Origin: Flavobacteriales bacterium
Lineage (GTDB): Bacteria; Bacteroidota; Bacteroidia; Flavobacteriales_D; Sanyastnellaceae
Assembly (NCBI GenBank): GCA_016722445.1
Contig: JADKIZ010000014.1
Span: forward strand, 62,001-126,000
Reading direction: 5' to 3'
DNA: 64,000 bases
Positions 29,941-39,713 of the stretch are shown here, in pieces (within the stretch, counting starts at the first letter, position 1; the number at the start of each line of letters is the position of its first letter). A model generated the notes under the pieces. It did not search any database. It had not been told where the DNA came from and saw only the letters and a program-made list of their open reading frames with translations. The position numbers and the translations under genes are program-made.

Positions 29941-32137
29941 TCAATTCCCCACTTCACTCATAAACTTAATTCTCATCAATCGCAGTGGTTCTTCTTCATA
30001 GTCGCCATCAAAGTATTCTTCGGCAGCGCGAATTTCATCTGTTTCGGATTGCATGAAATACTCCATGATTTCATCTTGCTGATCTTCATCAAATTCTTCA
30101 TCGATGAAATATTGAATGTTGAGTTTTGTACCAGATGATACAATGGTCTCTAATTCCGTGAGTAACTCATCCATGCTTTTACCCAATCCTTTTGCAATGT
30201 CTGGAAGAGGTATGCGCTTGTCAATATTCTGAATGATCTGAACTTTTTGAAGACTCTTGTTACCCGCGGATTTTACAACAAAATCTACCGGACGTTCTAT
30301 TTCGTTTTCATCAACATAATGTTTGATGAGATCAATGAAAGGCTGTCCGAATTTTTGTGCTTTACCTTTTCCAACTCCACCGATTTGCGCAATCTCATCC
30401 AATGTGATTGGATACTGTGTGCACATTTCTTCCATGGCAGGATCCTGCACAATAACATATGGCGGGATTTTTTTTCTCTTTGGCTAAACGCTGACGGAGA
30501 TCTTTGAGCATGGTGAACAATGCCTCGTCGACTGCGCCACCACCTTGTTTTGGAATGATCAAATCATCATCATCTGTCTCTCCGATTTCTTCTTCTTTCA
30601 CAACCATGAATGGCTGTGGCTTTTTCATAAATGCGTTACCTTCCGGTGTGATCTTGAGTGTGCCGTACGTTTCGATTTCTTTCATCACCAAGCCACGTAC
30701 GTACATCTGACGCACAATTGCATTCCAGAATTTTTCATCTGAATCTTTTCCTTCTGCGAAATATTTACTGAGGTGGCCTTTGTATGTAGTGACTTCAGAT
30801 GTTTTTATTCCGGCAATCACTTTGCATATAAATCCTGCTTTGTGAAGTTCTTTGAATTCACTGATGCACTCCAATATCATTTGCACTTGTTCGCTTCCAT
30901 CGAATCTTTCTTTCGGATTCCGGGAATTGTCATCCATGCCCGCACCTTCGCCATTCACTGGATCCCACTCTTCACCAAAATAGTGAAGCAAATATTGTCG
31001 GCGACTCATCGAAGTTTCTGCATATGCAATCACTTCCTGTAACAACAACATTCCAATCTCTTGTTCAGCCACAGGTTTTCCCTGAAGGAATTTTTCAAGC
31101 TTCTCAATATCTTTTGGAGAGTAAAAAGCAATACAAACACCCTCACCTCCATCTCGTCCCGCACGTCCCGTTTCTTGATAATACGACTCCAAACTTTTTG
31201 GAATGTCGTGGTGAATGACAAATCGAACATCGGGTTTGTCGATACCCATACCAAACGCAATGGTTGCACAAATCACATCTACATCCTGCATCAGGAATTT
31301 ATCCTGAACCTTACTGCGTTGTCCACCATCCATTCCGGCATGATATGGAAGCGCTTTGATTCCATTTACCTGCAATAGCTCTGCTATTTCTTCTGTTTTC
31401 TTTCTGCTTAGACAGTAAATGATACCGCTCTTACCGCTATTCGCTTTGATGTATTGTATAATCTGCTTACCAACGTTTGCCTTTGCTCGTATTTCATAAT
31501 AGAGATTGGCTCGGTTAAATGACGCTTTGAAAACCTTTGCGTCGAGCATCCCTAAGTTTTTCTGAATATCCTGCTGTACCTTAGGTGTTGCAGTTGCCGT
31601 CAATGCCATGATCGGGCAATCTGCTATCTGTTCAATGATCGGACGAAGTCTGCGATATTCTGGTCGAAAATCATGACCCCATTCTGAAATGCAATGGGCT
31701 TCATCTATCGCTACAAAAGAAATTTTTACACCACGGAAAAACTCTACGTTTTCATCTTTATTCAAAGACTCTGGTGCAACATAAAGGAGTTTACACTTAC
31801 CTCCCATGATGTCACTTTTCACCTGTGTAATCTCTGTTTTGTTCAAAGACGAATTGATGAAGTGAGCAATACCATCAGTTTCACTGAATCCACGGATGGC
31901 ATCAACCTGATTCTTCATCAATGCGATGAGCGGAGAAACAACAATCGCTGTTCCTTCCAACATCAGCGCGGGTAATTGATAGCACAAGGACTTGCCTCCA
32001 CCCGTAGGCATGATCACAAACGTGTCATGGCGCTCGAGCACTGCGTTGATCACATCTTCTTGAAGTCCTTTAAATTTACTGAAGCCGAAAAACTGCTTCA
32101 ATGCTTCCTTTGGAGAAAGCCCAACTACTGTTTGCAT
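29941..32137 (-). pseudogene. recQ: ATP-dependent DNA helicase RecQ, frameshifted near the C-terminus
   Basis: 3'-5' DNA helicase of recombination and repair, about 731 residues when repaired. Visible: Q-motif region GFSKFKGLQEDVI, Walker A MPTGGGKS, AIDEAHCISEWGHDFRP (DEAH box), GRAGRDGG motif VI, zinc/winged-helix region, and an HRDC domain with GGVGKGKAQKFG. The frame breaks at an A8 run (plus strand T8, 30468-30475); removing one A joins AKEKKIPPYVIVQDPAMEEM and gives a full-length protein. Because everything else is intact, this is probably a homopolymer length error. Divergent from kdsD across 540 bases. Confidence 0.9.
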
Positions 32138-32678
32138 TTGAATACTATTTGGTAACGTTCATAAAAACCTACTGGGATATTGCCGTTAAATCACCCGATT
32201 GTTTGGGTTTTTCCCCGGTGGCCTCCGTAGTGCCGCTGATACAGGGTAGCATCAGTTTTCCAAAGTGGTTTCTAAATTAGGTAATTTTCTTCCTTATACC
32301 AAAACGTTTAAGTAAAACTACATTCCTCTTTTTACGAAGAGCCATTGCTCTTTAAAAAAACGGAACGCGAATGTAATCACACAAACTGCTTTTTGAAAAT
32401 CTTTTTTGAAAAATATAGTGTGTTCATCTTCAATGCGCAAATGGCCCTTTTGACGGGCTTTTCAGGCCGCACGAATGATGTAAATTATATCTGCAATACG
32501 TTGAAGTGTCACACGATTATGACTTATATTCTTTCTTCATGTTCTAACTATCGATGTTTTCTTTCTGCTGTTTTATGGCCTTTGCGCATATCTCCGGAGC
32601 GATTGTCATATAGGTCTGGGAAAAAAACATTGTCCTTTTTATGCCTCAGGTGCATCTTTGCGATCTCAATTTTCTGCG
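32138..32678. other. divergent intergenic region between recQ and kdsD-like gene
   Basis: About 540 bases with no credible gene. The right end carries a promoter candidate (32630-32660). A short GCCC/GGGC hairpin with TTTT follows near 32443-32460, too weak to call. Otherwise I see nothing. Confidence 0.5.
32630..32660 (+). promoter_or_regulatory. candidate promoter for kdsD-tatC
   Basis: TTG at 32630-32632, 20 bases of spacer, then CATCTTTG at 32653-32660, which matches the Bacteroidota TTG-N(19-23)-TAnnTTTG pattern with one mismatch. It lies 18 bases before the ATG at 32679. Confidence 0.45.
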
Positions 32679-33647
32679 ATGGCCGTAAAAAAAAGTACCA
32701 TACTCGAATCTGCAAGAAGAACCTTGAAGATGGAATCTTCTGCGATAGAGGCCATGGCAGAACAACTCAGCGAAGATTTTGATGTAGTTGTAAAGAAATT
32801 ATTGAAATCGAATGGCCGCCTTATTATCACAGGAATTGGTAAAAGCGGAAACATTGCTCAAAAACTCGTTGCAACGTTTATCAGTACTGGTCAACCCGCC
32901 GTGTTTATGCATGCGGCAGATGCCATTCACGGTGATTTGGGCAATGTGCATAAAAACGACATCGTGCTGTGTATTTCAAAAAGTGGTGATTCTCCGGAAA
33001 TCAAAGTGCTTGTTCCGTTGCTAAAAAGCATGGGTACCACTTTGATCGGCATGGTAAGCAACGTACATTCATTTTTAGGGAAACAAAGCGATCATATTCT
33101 CCATACTCCCGTGGAAAAGGAAGCTTGTCCAAACAATCTTGCTCCTACTACCAGTACTACCCTTCAACTTGCTCTTGGTGATGCGCTTGCAGTTGCCTTG
33201 ATGGAATGCAGAGGTTTTACCGCAAAAGATTTTGCGAGATATCATCCGGGAGGTGCCTTGGGTAAAAAACTGTATGTGAAAGTAGCCGATTTGCTTGGCA
33301 ATAATTCAGACCCAGCTGTGAAGCCAGATACTCCCATCAAAGATGTGATCATCGAAATTTCATCCAAACGATTGGGCGCAACAGCGGTAGTGGATAAATC
33401 AGGTTTGGTTGGCGTCATCACCGATGGTGACTTGAGAAGAATGCTTCAACACAAAACTGATTTTTCTAAACTAAAGGCTAAGGACATCATGAGTTCGCAG
33501 CCAAGGACAATAGAGTCTACAGAACTTGCCGTGGAAGCCTTTCATGTAATGGAAAGCAATCACATTACTTCGTTGATCGTCCTTAAATCCGGAAAATACA
33601 AGGGGATTATTCATCTCCATGACATACTGAAGGAGGGTATTTTCTGA
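32679..33647 (+). CDS. kdsD: KpsF/GutQ-type D-arabinose 5-phosphate isomerase
   Basis: Makes D-arabinose 5-phosphate, the precursor of Kdo for lipopolysaccharide. 322 residues: an N-terminal SIS domain (ITGIGKSGNIAQKLVATFISTG, CISKSGDSPEI, and the APTTSTTLQLALGDALAVALM signature) and two CBS domains (from about residue 205: VADLLGNNSDPAV..., IMSSQPRTIESTELAVEAF). The ATG at 32679 fits; a start seven codons upstream would sit on the promoter-like box. tatC follows seven bases downstream on the same strand. Confidence 0.92.
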   Translation: MAVKKSTILESARRTLKMESSAIEAMAEQLSEDFDVVVKKLLKSNGRLIITGIGKSGNIAQKLVATFISTGQPAVFMHAADAIHGDLGNVHKNDIVLCISKSGDSPEIKVLVPLLKSMGTTLIGMVSNVHSFLGKQSDHILHTPVEKEACPNNLAPTTSTTLQLALGDALAVALMECRGFTAKDFARYHPGGALGKKLYVKVADLLGNNSDPAVKPDTPIKDVIIEISSKRLGATAVVDKSGLVGVITDGDLRRMLQHKTDFSKLKAKDIMSSQPRTIESTELAVEAFHVMESNHITSLIVLKSGKYKGIIHLHDILKEGIF

Positions 33648-33654
33648 TCAGTTT

Positions 33655-34467
33655 ATGGCAGCGGAAAAAAAGGATATGTCTTTTTTGGAACACCTTGAAG
33701 AGCTCAGAAGGCGTCTGGTTCGGGCTGTTCTTGGCGCTCTGGTTGGGGTCGTTGTGATCGTCTATTTTCATGATTTCGTGGTGAATGAAGTGATTATGGG
33801 CCCGAGAAACGCTGATTTTATCACCTACAGGGCATTTTGTTCTTGGTCCCATCAGATGGGTCTTGAGGATCAACTCTGTCTTGAACCTCCCGCATTCAAG
33901 CTGCAAAGCACTACGATGAGCGGGAACATGAATGCGGATATTATGGTGTGTCTGGTTGGTGGTCTCATTCTGGCATTCCCTTTTATTTTCTGGCAGATTT
34001 GGGGATTTATCAAGCCTGGCCTCAAGGAACGCGAAGTCTCGGCGGTAAATGGCGTCGTATTTTTCGTGTCTCTGCTCTTTTTCTGTGGTGTGGCTTTTGG
34101 CTATTTCGTTCTCGCACCACTGAGCATTCAATTCCTTGGAAACTACCAGTTTGCGGATGTGGAAAATAACTCGACTGTGTTGTCTTACCTGAAACTCACC
34201 ACCTCGCTGGTTTTCGGTACGGGTTTGCTTTTTCAATTGCCCATCCTGATGTTCTTTCTCGCCAAAATCGGATTTGTTTCTTCTGCTTTCTTGAAAAAAT
34301 ACCGCAAGCATGCTTTTGTCGTGAATCTGATTGTCGCTGCTATCCTCACCCCACCCGATGTCACCAGTCAATTATTGGTCGCCATGCCCATTCTACTCCT
34401 TTATGAATTGAGCATCTGGATTGTCTCCAGGGTGGAGAAAAGCCAAAGATTAAGCGGAAATTCTTAA
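33655..34467 (+). CDS. tatC: twin-arginine translocase subunit TatC
   Basis: Inner-membrane receptor for folded Tat substrates. 270 residues with six membrane helices. The family signature FLEHLEELRRRL is at residues 9-20, and PFIFWQIWGFIKPGLKERE follows helix 2. An insertion of about 30 residues after helix 1 (GPRNADFITYRAFCS... with two cysteines) is common in Bacteroidota TatC. It follows the kdsD-like gene by seven bases, suggesting one transcript. No tatA is seen in this window. Confidence 0.95.
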   Translation: MAAEKKDMSFLEHLEELRRRLVRAVLGALVGVVVIVYFHDFVVNEVIMGPRNADFITYRAFCSWSHQMGLEDQLCLEPPAFKLQSTTMSGNMNADIMVCLVGGLILAFPFIFWQIWGFIKPGLKEREVSAVNGVVFFVSLLFFCGVAFGYFVLAPLSIQFLGNYQFADVENNSTVLSYLKLTTSLVFGTGLLFQLPILMFFLAKIGFVSSAFLKKYRKHAFVVNLIVAAILTPPDVTSQLLVAMPILLLYELSIWIVSRVEKSQRLSGNS

Positions 34468-34568
34468 AAATGTGCCCGTTTAGTAGGGGGTTTGACCGTC
34501 TCGATGTAATCTCTTTCAGGCCAGCTAAGAATACTGCCCGTTGTATAACGGTTGCATGGAAGAATTTC

Positions 34569-34576
34569 TATATTTG
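34569..34576 (+). promoter_or_regulatory. -7 box before a T9SS gene
   Basis: TATATTTG matches TAnnTTTG exactly, 40 bases before the ATG at 34616. A TTG lies 25 bases upstream (34541-34543), slightly further than usual. Confidence 0.5.
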
Positions 34577-34615
34577 GCCCTCAATTTTGTTGACCTTTTT
34601 AATATCATCAATCAA

Positions 34616-36526
34616 ATGAAAAAAATCTACTTGCTTGCATTTTCGTTGTGTGTTGGTTCGAGTCTTCTCGCTCAGGTATCTGTAAATGGATATCACGGGA
34701 AGTATAAACCAACAAGAGAAAACATTTCTCCAATGTCCGCTGCACGTGTTGATGCTGCTTCGAACGGCATCGGAATGCGTGATGTTATTTTGGAAGAGAA
34801 TTTCCAGGGTGTTACCGGAACTCTTCCTGGTGCTTTACCTGCTGGTTGGTCTACTCCAGACGTTTTGAAAACGAACGGAACCACGACCGATACTTCAGAC
34901 GACTTCAACGGACCTGCTTTCATGGTTCATGATGGTACTACTGCCAACTCTGGTGGTTATTGGCCTGTTACGGAAGTTGGTTCTGGCAATCAGTTTGCTG
35001 GTGCCAATGACGATGGCGCTCCTTGCGATTGTGTAATGACCGCTGTTTATGTTGAAACTCCTCCAGTGGATTTCAGCACAGCTCTTTATCCTGCTGTTAC
35101 TTTCGATATTTACCATGATGGTAATTTCGGTGCTGGTGACGCTTCAGTTACTGTTTCTGTTGATGGCGGTGCCACATGGACTCAAATCAACTACCCAGGC
35201 GATGCTAACGGTGTTCTTCCTATTGAAGAAGGCAACTGGCAAACAATCGTTTTGACCTTGTTCGACTACGCCAGCTTTGCTGATGTGCGCATCCGTTTCA
35301 ACTGGTCTGATGGTGATTCTTGGGCTTCTGGTTTTGGCGTTGATAATGTTGTTATCGGAGACCTTGAAGAATACAGCCTCACCATGGATAAAGTTGTTTT
35401 CGGTGACTGGAATCAGGACACTTTCGGTCTAGGTTTCTGGGATTATTCTATGATTCCACTTTCTCAGACTAGCCCAGTTCACGCTACTGCAGTTGTGAGC
35501 AACACCGGTTTCTATGATCTCACTGATGTGAATCTCGAAATAGAAGTAATGAATGGCGCTACTTCTGAAGGTACTTGGAGCACACTTTCTCCAGATCCTT
35601 TGGTAAGTCTTACCAAAGACACATTGTCTGTTCAAGCAGACTTCATCCCTTCGGCTGTTGGTCAATACCACATCATGGCTACTACCACAAGCAGCGCTGT
35701 TGAAGCTGATCTTACAGACAACGAAGCATCTGCTCATTTCGAAATGACCGATTGTACTTATGCCCGCGACCAAGATGGCGCTCAGGCTTTCATGGAACTC
35801 CTCAGCGGTGAATACGGTGGTAACCTCTTCGATATCTATCAAGATGAAACTTTCGGCAGTATCCGTTTCGCTATTGGTGCAGGTTCTGACGTAGGTGGTA
35901 CCATCACTGGTTTCATCCTCGACTTCGGTGGCTTCGATGCGAATGGTGATCCAATTTTCGAATTCGTTCAAGGTTCTGAAACTGAAGAAGTGACTGTTTA
36001 TGAAGAACACCTCAACAGTGTAAACGACAATGACTTTACTTGTCTTCCTTTCGTTGAGCCTGTTACACTCCTTGCTGATCACGTTTATCTCGTTGTTATC
36101 AGCGGTAGCGGTACAGTTCGTGTTCCAGTTTCTGGTAGCAATGTATGGGTAAGCTCTTGGCTCTTCACAGACAATGCATATGGCGCAACTTCTGGTGTTC
36201 CTATGATCCGTCTGATGGGTCAGTGTGCTGAAGGTTGCACCGTTGGCGTGAAAGAAGAGGTAAAAGGAAATGTTTCTCTCAACCAGAACATGCCTAACCC
36301 TGCCAGCGACGTAACTATGATCAACTACACCCTCAATGGTTCATCTAAAGTGACTATGAGTGTTCGTGATATCGCTGGTCATCTCGTTGAAGAGTTCGAA
36401 CTTGGAAATAAATCAATCGGTAGCCACAACTACCAATTGAATGTTTCTAGCTACGCTCCTGGTGTTTATTCTTACACCATCAACGCTGGTTCTACCAACA
36501 TTACACGCAAAATGATCGTGGAATAA
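34616..36526 (+). CDS. secreted T9SS cargo protein with an MAM/jelly-roll-like domain
   Basis: Protein of 636 residues: signal peptide (ending LLAQ), a beta-sandwich of the choice-of-anchor/MAM type (ENFQGVTGTLPGALPAGW ... VTFDIYHDGNFGAGDASVTVSVDGG ... RFNWSDGDSWASGFGVDNV) in residues 60-255, a second beta domain, and a C-terminal type A sorting domain (NQNMPNPASDVTMINYTL to ITRKMIVE). The codon use is unusually uniform (many GCT, GTT, CTC), as in highly expressed genes. ATG 34616 opens the signal peptide. It shares its order of domains with the next gene; a terminator lies between them. Confidence 0.88.
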   Translation: MKKIYLLAFSLCVGSSLLAQVSVNGYHGKYKPTRENISPMSAARVDAASNGIGMRDVILEENFQGVTGTLPGALPAGWSTPDVLKTNGTTTDTSDDFNGPAFMVHDGTTANSGGYWPVTEVGSGNQFAGANDDGAPCDCVMTAVYVETPPVDFSTALYPAVTFDIYHDGNFGAGDASVTVSVDGGATWTQINYPGDANGVLPIEEGNWQTIVLTLFDYASFADVRIRFNWSDGDSWASGFGVDNVVIGDLEEYSLTMDKVVFGDWNQDTFGLGFWDYSMIPLSQTSPVHATAVVSNTGFYDLTDVNLEIEVMNGATSEGTWSTLSPDPLVSLTKDTLSVQADFIPSAVGQYHIMATTTSSAVEADLTDNEASAHFEMTDCTYARDQDGAQAFMELLSGEYGGNLFDIYQDETFGSIRFAIGAGSDVGGTITGFILDFGGFDANGDPIFEFVQGSETEEVTVYEEHLNSVNDNDFTCLPFVEPVTLLADHVYLVVISGSGTVRVPVSGSNVWVSSWLFTDNAYGATSGVPMIRLMGQCAEGCTVGVKEEVKGNVSLNQNMPNPASDVTMINYTLNGSSKVTMSVRDIAGHLVEEFELGNKSIGSHNYQLNVSSYAPGVYSYTINAGSTNITRKMIVE

Positions 36527-36551
36527 TCCTCCTCGTTTATCATAAAAAAAC

Positions 36552-36579
36552 AAAAGGCCTCTGTTAAAGAGGCCTTTTT
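36552..36579 (+). terminator. intrinsic terminator
   Basis: AAAAGGCCTCT/AGAGGCCTTTTT with a GTTAA loop, 25 bases after the stop at 36526. Strong GC stem and T5 tract. Confidence 0.85.
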
Positions 36580-36652
36580 GTTTGTTCGATGATAGGTGAT
36601 TTTGATGTTTAACTGTACTTTGGCCACACCGAATTCAATCAAAAGGTCAACA

Positions 36653-38662
36653 ATGAAAAAAATTTTTACTATGATCACTGCGCTGGCGCTTGCATTCGCG
36701 GCCAACGCACAAACAAAACACTATGCCGGCAAGGCAACACACCGTAAGGTGGTTCCTCGTCAGCAGACTGAAGCAGAAATCAGACTTTCTCTGGAAAATG
36801 GTATCGCCAACAAGGCTCAGGCTTCCTCTCAGGAAAGAGATATTCTCTTCTCGGAAGATTTTGCCAACGGTTTTAATGGTAACAATGCTTTTGGAGCATG
36901 GACCAACGAAGACTCTGGCGGTAACTCTATCTGGATGGTAGCCGACGCCAACAGCCCAGCAGGCGCTTACTCTAGCTCCGATCCTGCCTTGGCTTCTACC
37001 AGCGCAGGTAATGGATGGATCATTTTCGATTGTGATTTGTACCAAGGCGGCGAAATCACTACCGCAAATCCTGCTGAAGCAGTTTCTGGTTATCTCACTT
37101 CACCTGTGATGGATTTCAGTTCTGCTCAAAGTGCTATTCTTACTTTCGAACACTATTTCAGATTTTGCTGCTACGATGCAAAACCAATGTTTCTTGAAGT
37201 AACCAATGATGCCGGCCTAAACTGGTATGCATTTGATGTTGCTCCTGAATTCTTAGGTGGAGCAAATGATGCATCTGATAATCCGCTTTTGACGACCATT
37301 GATATTTCTGCACTTGCAGCTGGTCAACCTGGTGTTCAAATCCGCTTCGCATGGCAGCCCGATGGAAACGTTACACATTCTCATTACTACTGGGGTCTTG
37401 ATGATGTCACCATCTCAACAAATCCAGCGGTAAATGATATTCGTGTAATTGCCTGCACAAACGGCGATATTTTCAATGATTTTCAATTCCGCGCGATACC
37501 ACTCGAACAAGCTATCCCTGCTGATGCCGATGGAATGATCGTAGGTACTATCTATACGAACGCAGGAACTGCAGCTCATCAGGCAAATATTAAAGTCGAA
37601 ATTCTCGATGAAGCCATGAACGTTCTTGCATCTGATTCTTCTGATGTGGAAATTCTTCCAAATAGTTTGATGGCTACTCCAAATGATGTGGTGGACAGCG
37701 TGTTCATTGCAAGTGGATGGCAGCCTACTGTTGCAGGAACATACTTTGCACGTTGTACAGTGAGAACTCTAGAAACTGAAGAAACTCCTGCAGACAACAG
37801 CGCATTGAGAAAATTCACCATCACTGATGATGAATTCGGTCATGATGATCCAGCAGCTTTGACTACTACAATGGAACCAATTTCTGGAACTGGCACCAGT
37901 GCGGATCCTTTCCCAGAAACTGGCTATGGTAATTACCTTACCGTTTACAATGACGGTTCAACTGCTTATGGCGCTACAATTAGGTTTGGTACTGCCTCAA
38001 CTACAGGCACGCCAATCACGATTTTGTTGATCAAGCAATCTACTGATTACAATCTTACTGATGGTGAGTATATCGCTGGTAGCGAATATTCTATTGACCC
38101 GTCATGGACTCCTAACTTCTCTTCTCAAACTTATCCAATCTATCTTCCTTTCGATGATGGTGCGGCAATTGAAGGTGGTAGCCGCTACTTCGTAGGTATT
38201 CAAACTACTTCTGAAGGTACAGAACGTCTTTCTATCAAAGCAAACCGTGAGTTTGATGAGGATTTCTCTACTGGAGTATGGGCTGAAACAGTGGATGGTG
38301 ATTTTATCTGGTTCTTCGGACTTACATCGGTGTGTGATTATACTCCTGGTGTTCGTCTTGTTCTCTCGGAAAGAATTGGTGTAGAAGAAACCAACACCAT
38401 TGGCTTGAATAGCTTCACAGTGAATCCTAATCCTGCCCGTGATGTTGCTACACTTAATTTCGATCTTCAAGGATCGCATTATATCGCTTATGAAGTGCGT
38501 GATATCACAGGAAAACTGATGGATTGGAAAAACATTGGTCAGTTCAGCGGTGCGAATAACTATCAATTGGATGTCTCTTCATACCCTGTTGGACAATATG
38601 TTGTTCGCCTCGTAATCGACGGTGAACACCTTGTTCCAACACAACTTCAAGTGACAAAATAA
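36653..38662 (+). CDS. secreted T9SS cargo protein, same architecture as its neighbour
   Basis: Protein of 669 residues: signal peptide (MKKIFTMITALALAFAANAQ), a charged linker, a beta-sandwich (FSEDFANGFNGNNAFGAW ... LTFEHYFRFCCYDAKPMFLEVTNDAG ... YYWGLDDVTISTNP), a CARDB-like region (VNDIRVIACTNGD...IYTNAGTAAHQANIKVEI), a beta domain and a sorting domain (FTVNPNPARDVATLNF to PTQLQVTK). It resembles the protein encoded just upstream in order and sorting-domain sequence, suggesting an old tandem duplication. It is bounded by terminators on both sides. Function unknown. Confidence 0.88.
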   Translation: MKKIFTMITALALAFAANAQTKHYAGKATHRKVVPRQQTEAEIRLSLENGIANKAQASSQERDILFSEDFANGFNGNNAFGAWTNEDSGGNSIWMVADANSPAGAYSSSDPALASTSAGNGWIIFDCDLYQGGEITTANPAEAVSGYLTSPVMDFSSAQSAILTFEHYFRFCCYDAKPMFLEVTNDAGLNWYAFDVAPEFLGGANDASDNPLLTTIDISALAAGQPGVQIRFAWQPDGNVTHSHYYWGLDDVTISTNPAVNDIRVIACTNGDIFNDFQFRAIPLEQAIPADADGMIVGTIYTNAGTAAHQANIKVEILDEAMNVLASDSSDVEILPNSLMATPNDVVDSVFIASGWQPTVAGTYFARCTVRTLETEETPADNSALRKFTITDDEFGHDDPAALTTTMEPISGTGTSADPFPETGYGNYLTVYNDGSTAYGATIRFGTASTTGTPITILLIKQSTDYNLTDGEYIAGSEYSIDPSWTPNFSSQTYPIYLPFDDGAAIEGGSRYFVGIQTTSEGTERLSIKANREFDEDFSTGVWAETVDGDFIWFFGLTSVCDYTPGVRLVLSERIGVEETNTIGLNSFTVNPNPARDVATLNFDLQGSHYIAYEVRDITGKLMDWKNIGQFSGANNYQLDVSSYPVGQYVVRLVIDGEHLVPTQLQVTK

Positions 38663-38681
38663 TCTTTTGAAATTTGATATG

Positions 38682-38710
38682 AAGGGGCCGGTTTTCCGGC
38701 CCCTTTTTTT
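38682..38710 (+). terminator. strong intrinsic terminator
   Basis: AAGGGGCCGG-TTTT-CCGGCCCCTT followed by T7, 20 bases after the stop at 38662. Perfect 10-bp stem. Confidence 0.9.
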
Positions 38711-38761
38711 GTGTCATTATTCCCGGAACACGAAATCCTTATTCTCATTCTGGGTTGAATG

Positions 38762-38769
38762 TATTTTTG
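38762..38769 (+). promoter_or_regulatory. candidate -7 box before ribF
   Basis: TATTTTTG matches TAnnTTTG and lies 17 bases before the GTG start at 38787; it follows the terminator of the preceding gene, so ribF probably has its own promoter. Confidence 0.4.
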
Positions 38770-38786
38770 TGTGGTAAACTTTTCGA

Positions 38787-39713
38787 GTGAGAATCCATAC
38801 CAGTTTTGAGTCAGTTGTCAATATTGCAAATCCTGTGGTGACCATCGGGACTTTTGATGGAGTGCATTTGGGACATATCGCAATCATCAGCAGAATTTCT
38901 GAAATAGCCAAAGAAATTGGCGGTGAAACTGTGCTACTGACTTTTTATCCGCACCCTCGTATGGTCCTTCATCCGGACGATCACCAAATCAAATTACTTC
39001 ACGCTCCAGAGGAAAAAGCACGAAAGCTTGAGGAAGCTGGTATTGATCATTTGGTCATCTATCCTTTTTCAAAGGAATTTTCAAGATTAAGCCCCTTCGA
39101 ATATGTACGTGACCTGATTGTAACGGGTCTTCATGCGCATACTGTGGCCGTTGGATATGATCATCGCTTTGGAAGAAATCGCGAAGGTGATCATCTTGGT
39201 CTCGTTGAATTGTCTGAAACGTTTGGGTTTCAAGTAGAAGAAATTCCGGCTAAAATGATAGACAGCAATAATGTGAGTTCCACCAAAATCAGATCAGCCC
39301 TGGAAAGCGGTATGATCCAGGAAGCCTCGCAGTTTCTGGGCTATCGGTATTCTCTCACGGGTAAAGTCATCAAAGGCGATGGTATAGGGCGCACTTTTGG
39401 TTATCCAACCGCCAATATTGAAGTAAACTATGCGTATAAACTTATTCCCGCCAATGGAATTTATGCTGTCGAAACTATCGTGATGGGTAAGTCTTATCGA
39501 GGCGTCGCCAGTATTGGAGTGAGACCCACAATCAATAACAAAAATCTGCGTTCGGTGGAAGTCTTTATTTTTGACTTCAATGAGGATATCTATGGTGAAA
39601 ACATACAGATGACTTTCGTCGATTATATCAGACCGGAAATGAAATTTGGCTCGATTGATGAATTAAAACAGAATATCGCAAACGACATCATCAAAGCAAA
39701 ACAACTCTTTTGA
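38787..39713 (+). CDS. ribF: bifunctional riboflavin kinase / FAD synthetase
   Basis: Makes FMN and FAD from riboflavin. 308 residues starting at GTG. N-terminal nucleotidyltransferase with GTFDGVHLGH and FYPHPR; STKIRSALESG marks its end. C-terminal riboflavin kinase domain with GDGIGRTFGYPTANIEV and GVASIGVRPTI. No FMN riboswitch-like structure is seen upstream. The stop overlaps the TTG start of the following LRR gene (TTGA). Confidence 0.95.
   Translation: MRIHTSFESVVNIANPVVTIGTFDGVHLGHIAIISRISEIAKEIGGETVLLTFYPHPRMVLHPDDHQIKLLHAPEEKARKLEEAGIDHLVIYPFSKEFSRLSPFEYVRDLIVTGLHAHTVAVGYDHRFGRNREGDHLGLVELSETFGFQVEEIPAKMIDSNNVSSTKIRSALESGMIQEASQFLGYRYSLTGKVIKGDGIGRTFGYPTANIEVNYAYKLIPANGIYAVETIVMGKSYRGVASIGVRPTINNKNLRSVEVFIFDFNEDIYGENIQMTFVDYIRPEMKFGSIDELKQNIANDIIKAKQLF

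Noticed and set aside
30460..30480. Programmed ribosomal frameshifting at the A8 run of recQ
   Set aside because: RecQ is not known to use it, and similar single-base breaks occur in many unrelated genes here, so sequence error is simpler.
32440..32462. Short GCCC/GGGC hairpin with TTTT as a terminator or small RNA
   Set aside because: Only four base pairs and no associated upstream gene on that strand.
32345..32782. 145-residue plus-strand frame upstream of the kdsD-like gene
   Set aside because: Overlaps the real gene start in another frame and has random composition.
33607..34371. 254-residue open frame antisense to tatC
   Set aside because: It is a shadow of tatC: composition is low in hydrophobic pattern and no domain is recognisable.
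35429..36082. 217-residue open frame antisense to a T9SS gene
   Set aside because: The T9SS gene has signal peptide and sorting domain; the antisense frame has no support.
38711..38786. FMN riboswitch upstream of ribF
   Set aside because: The leader after the terminator is only about 75 bases and shows none of the conserved FMN aptamer segments.
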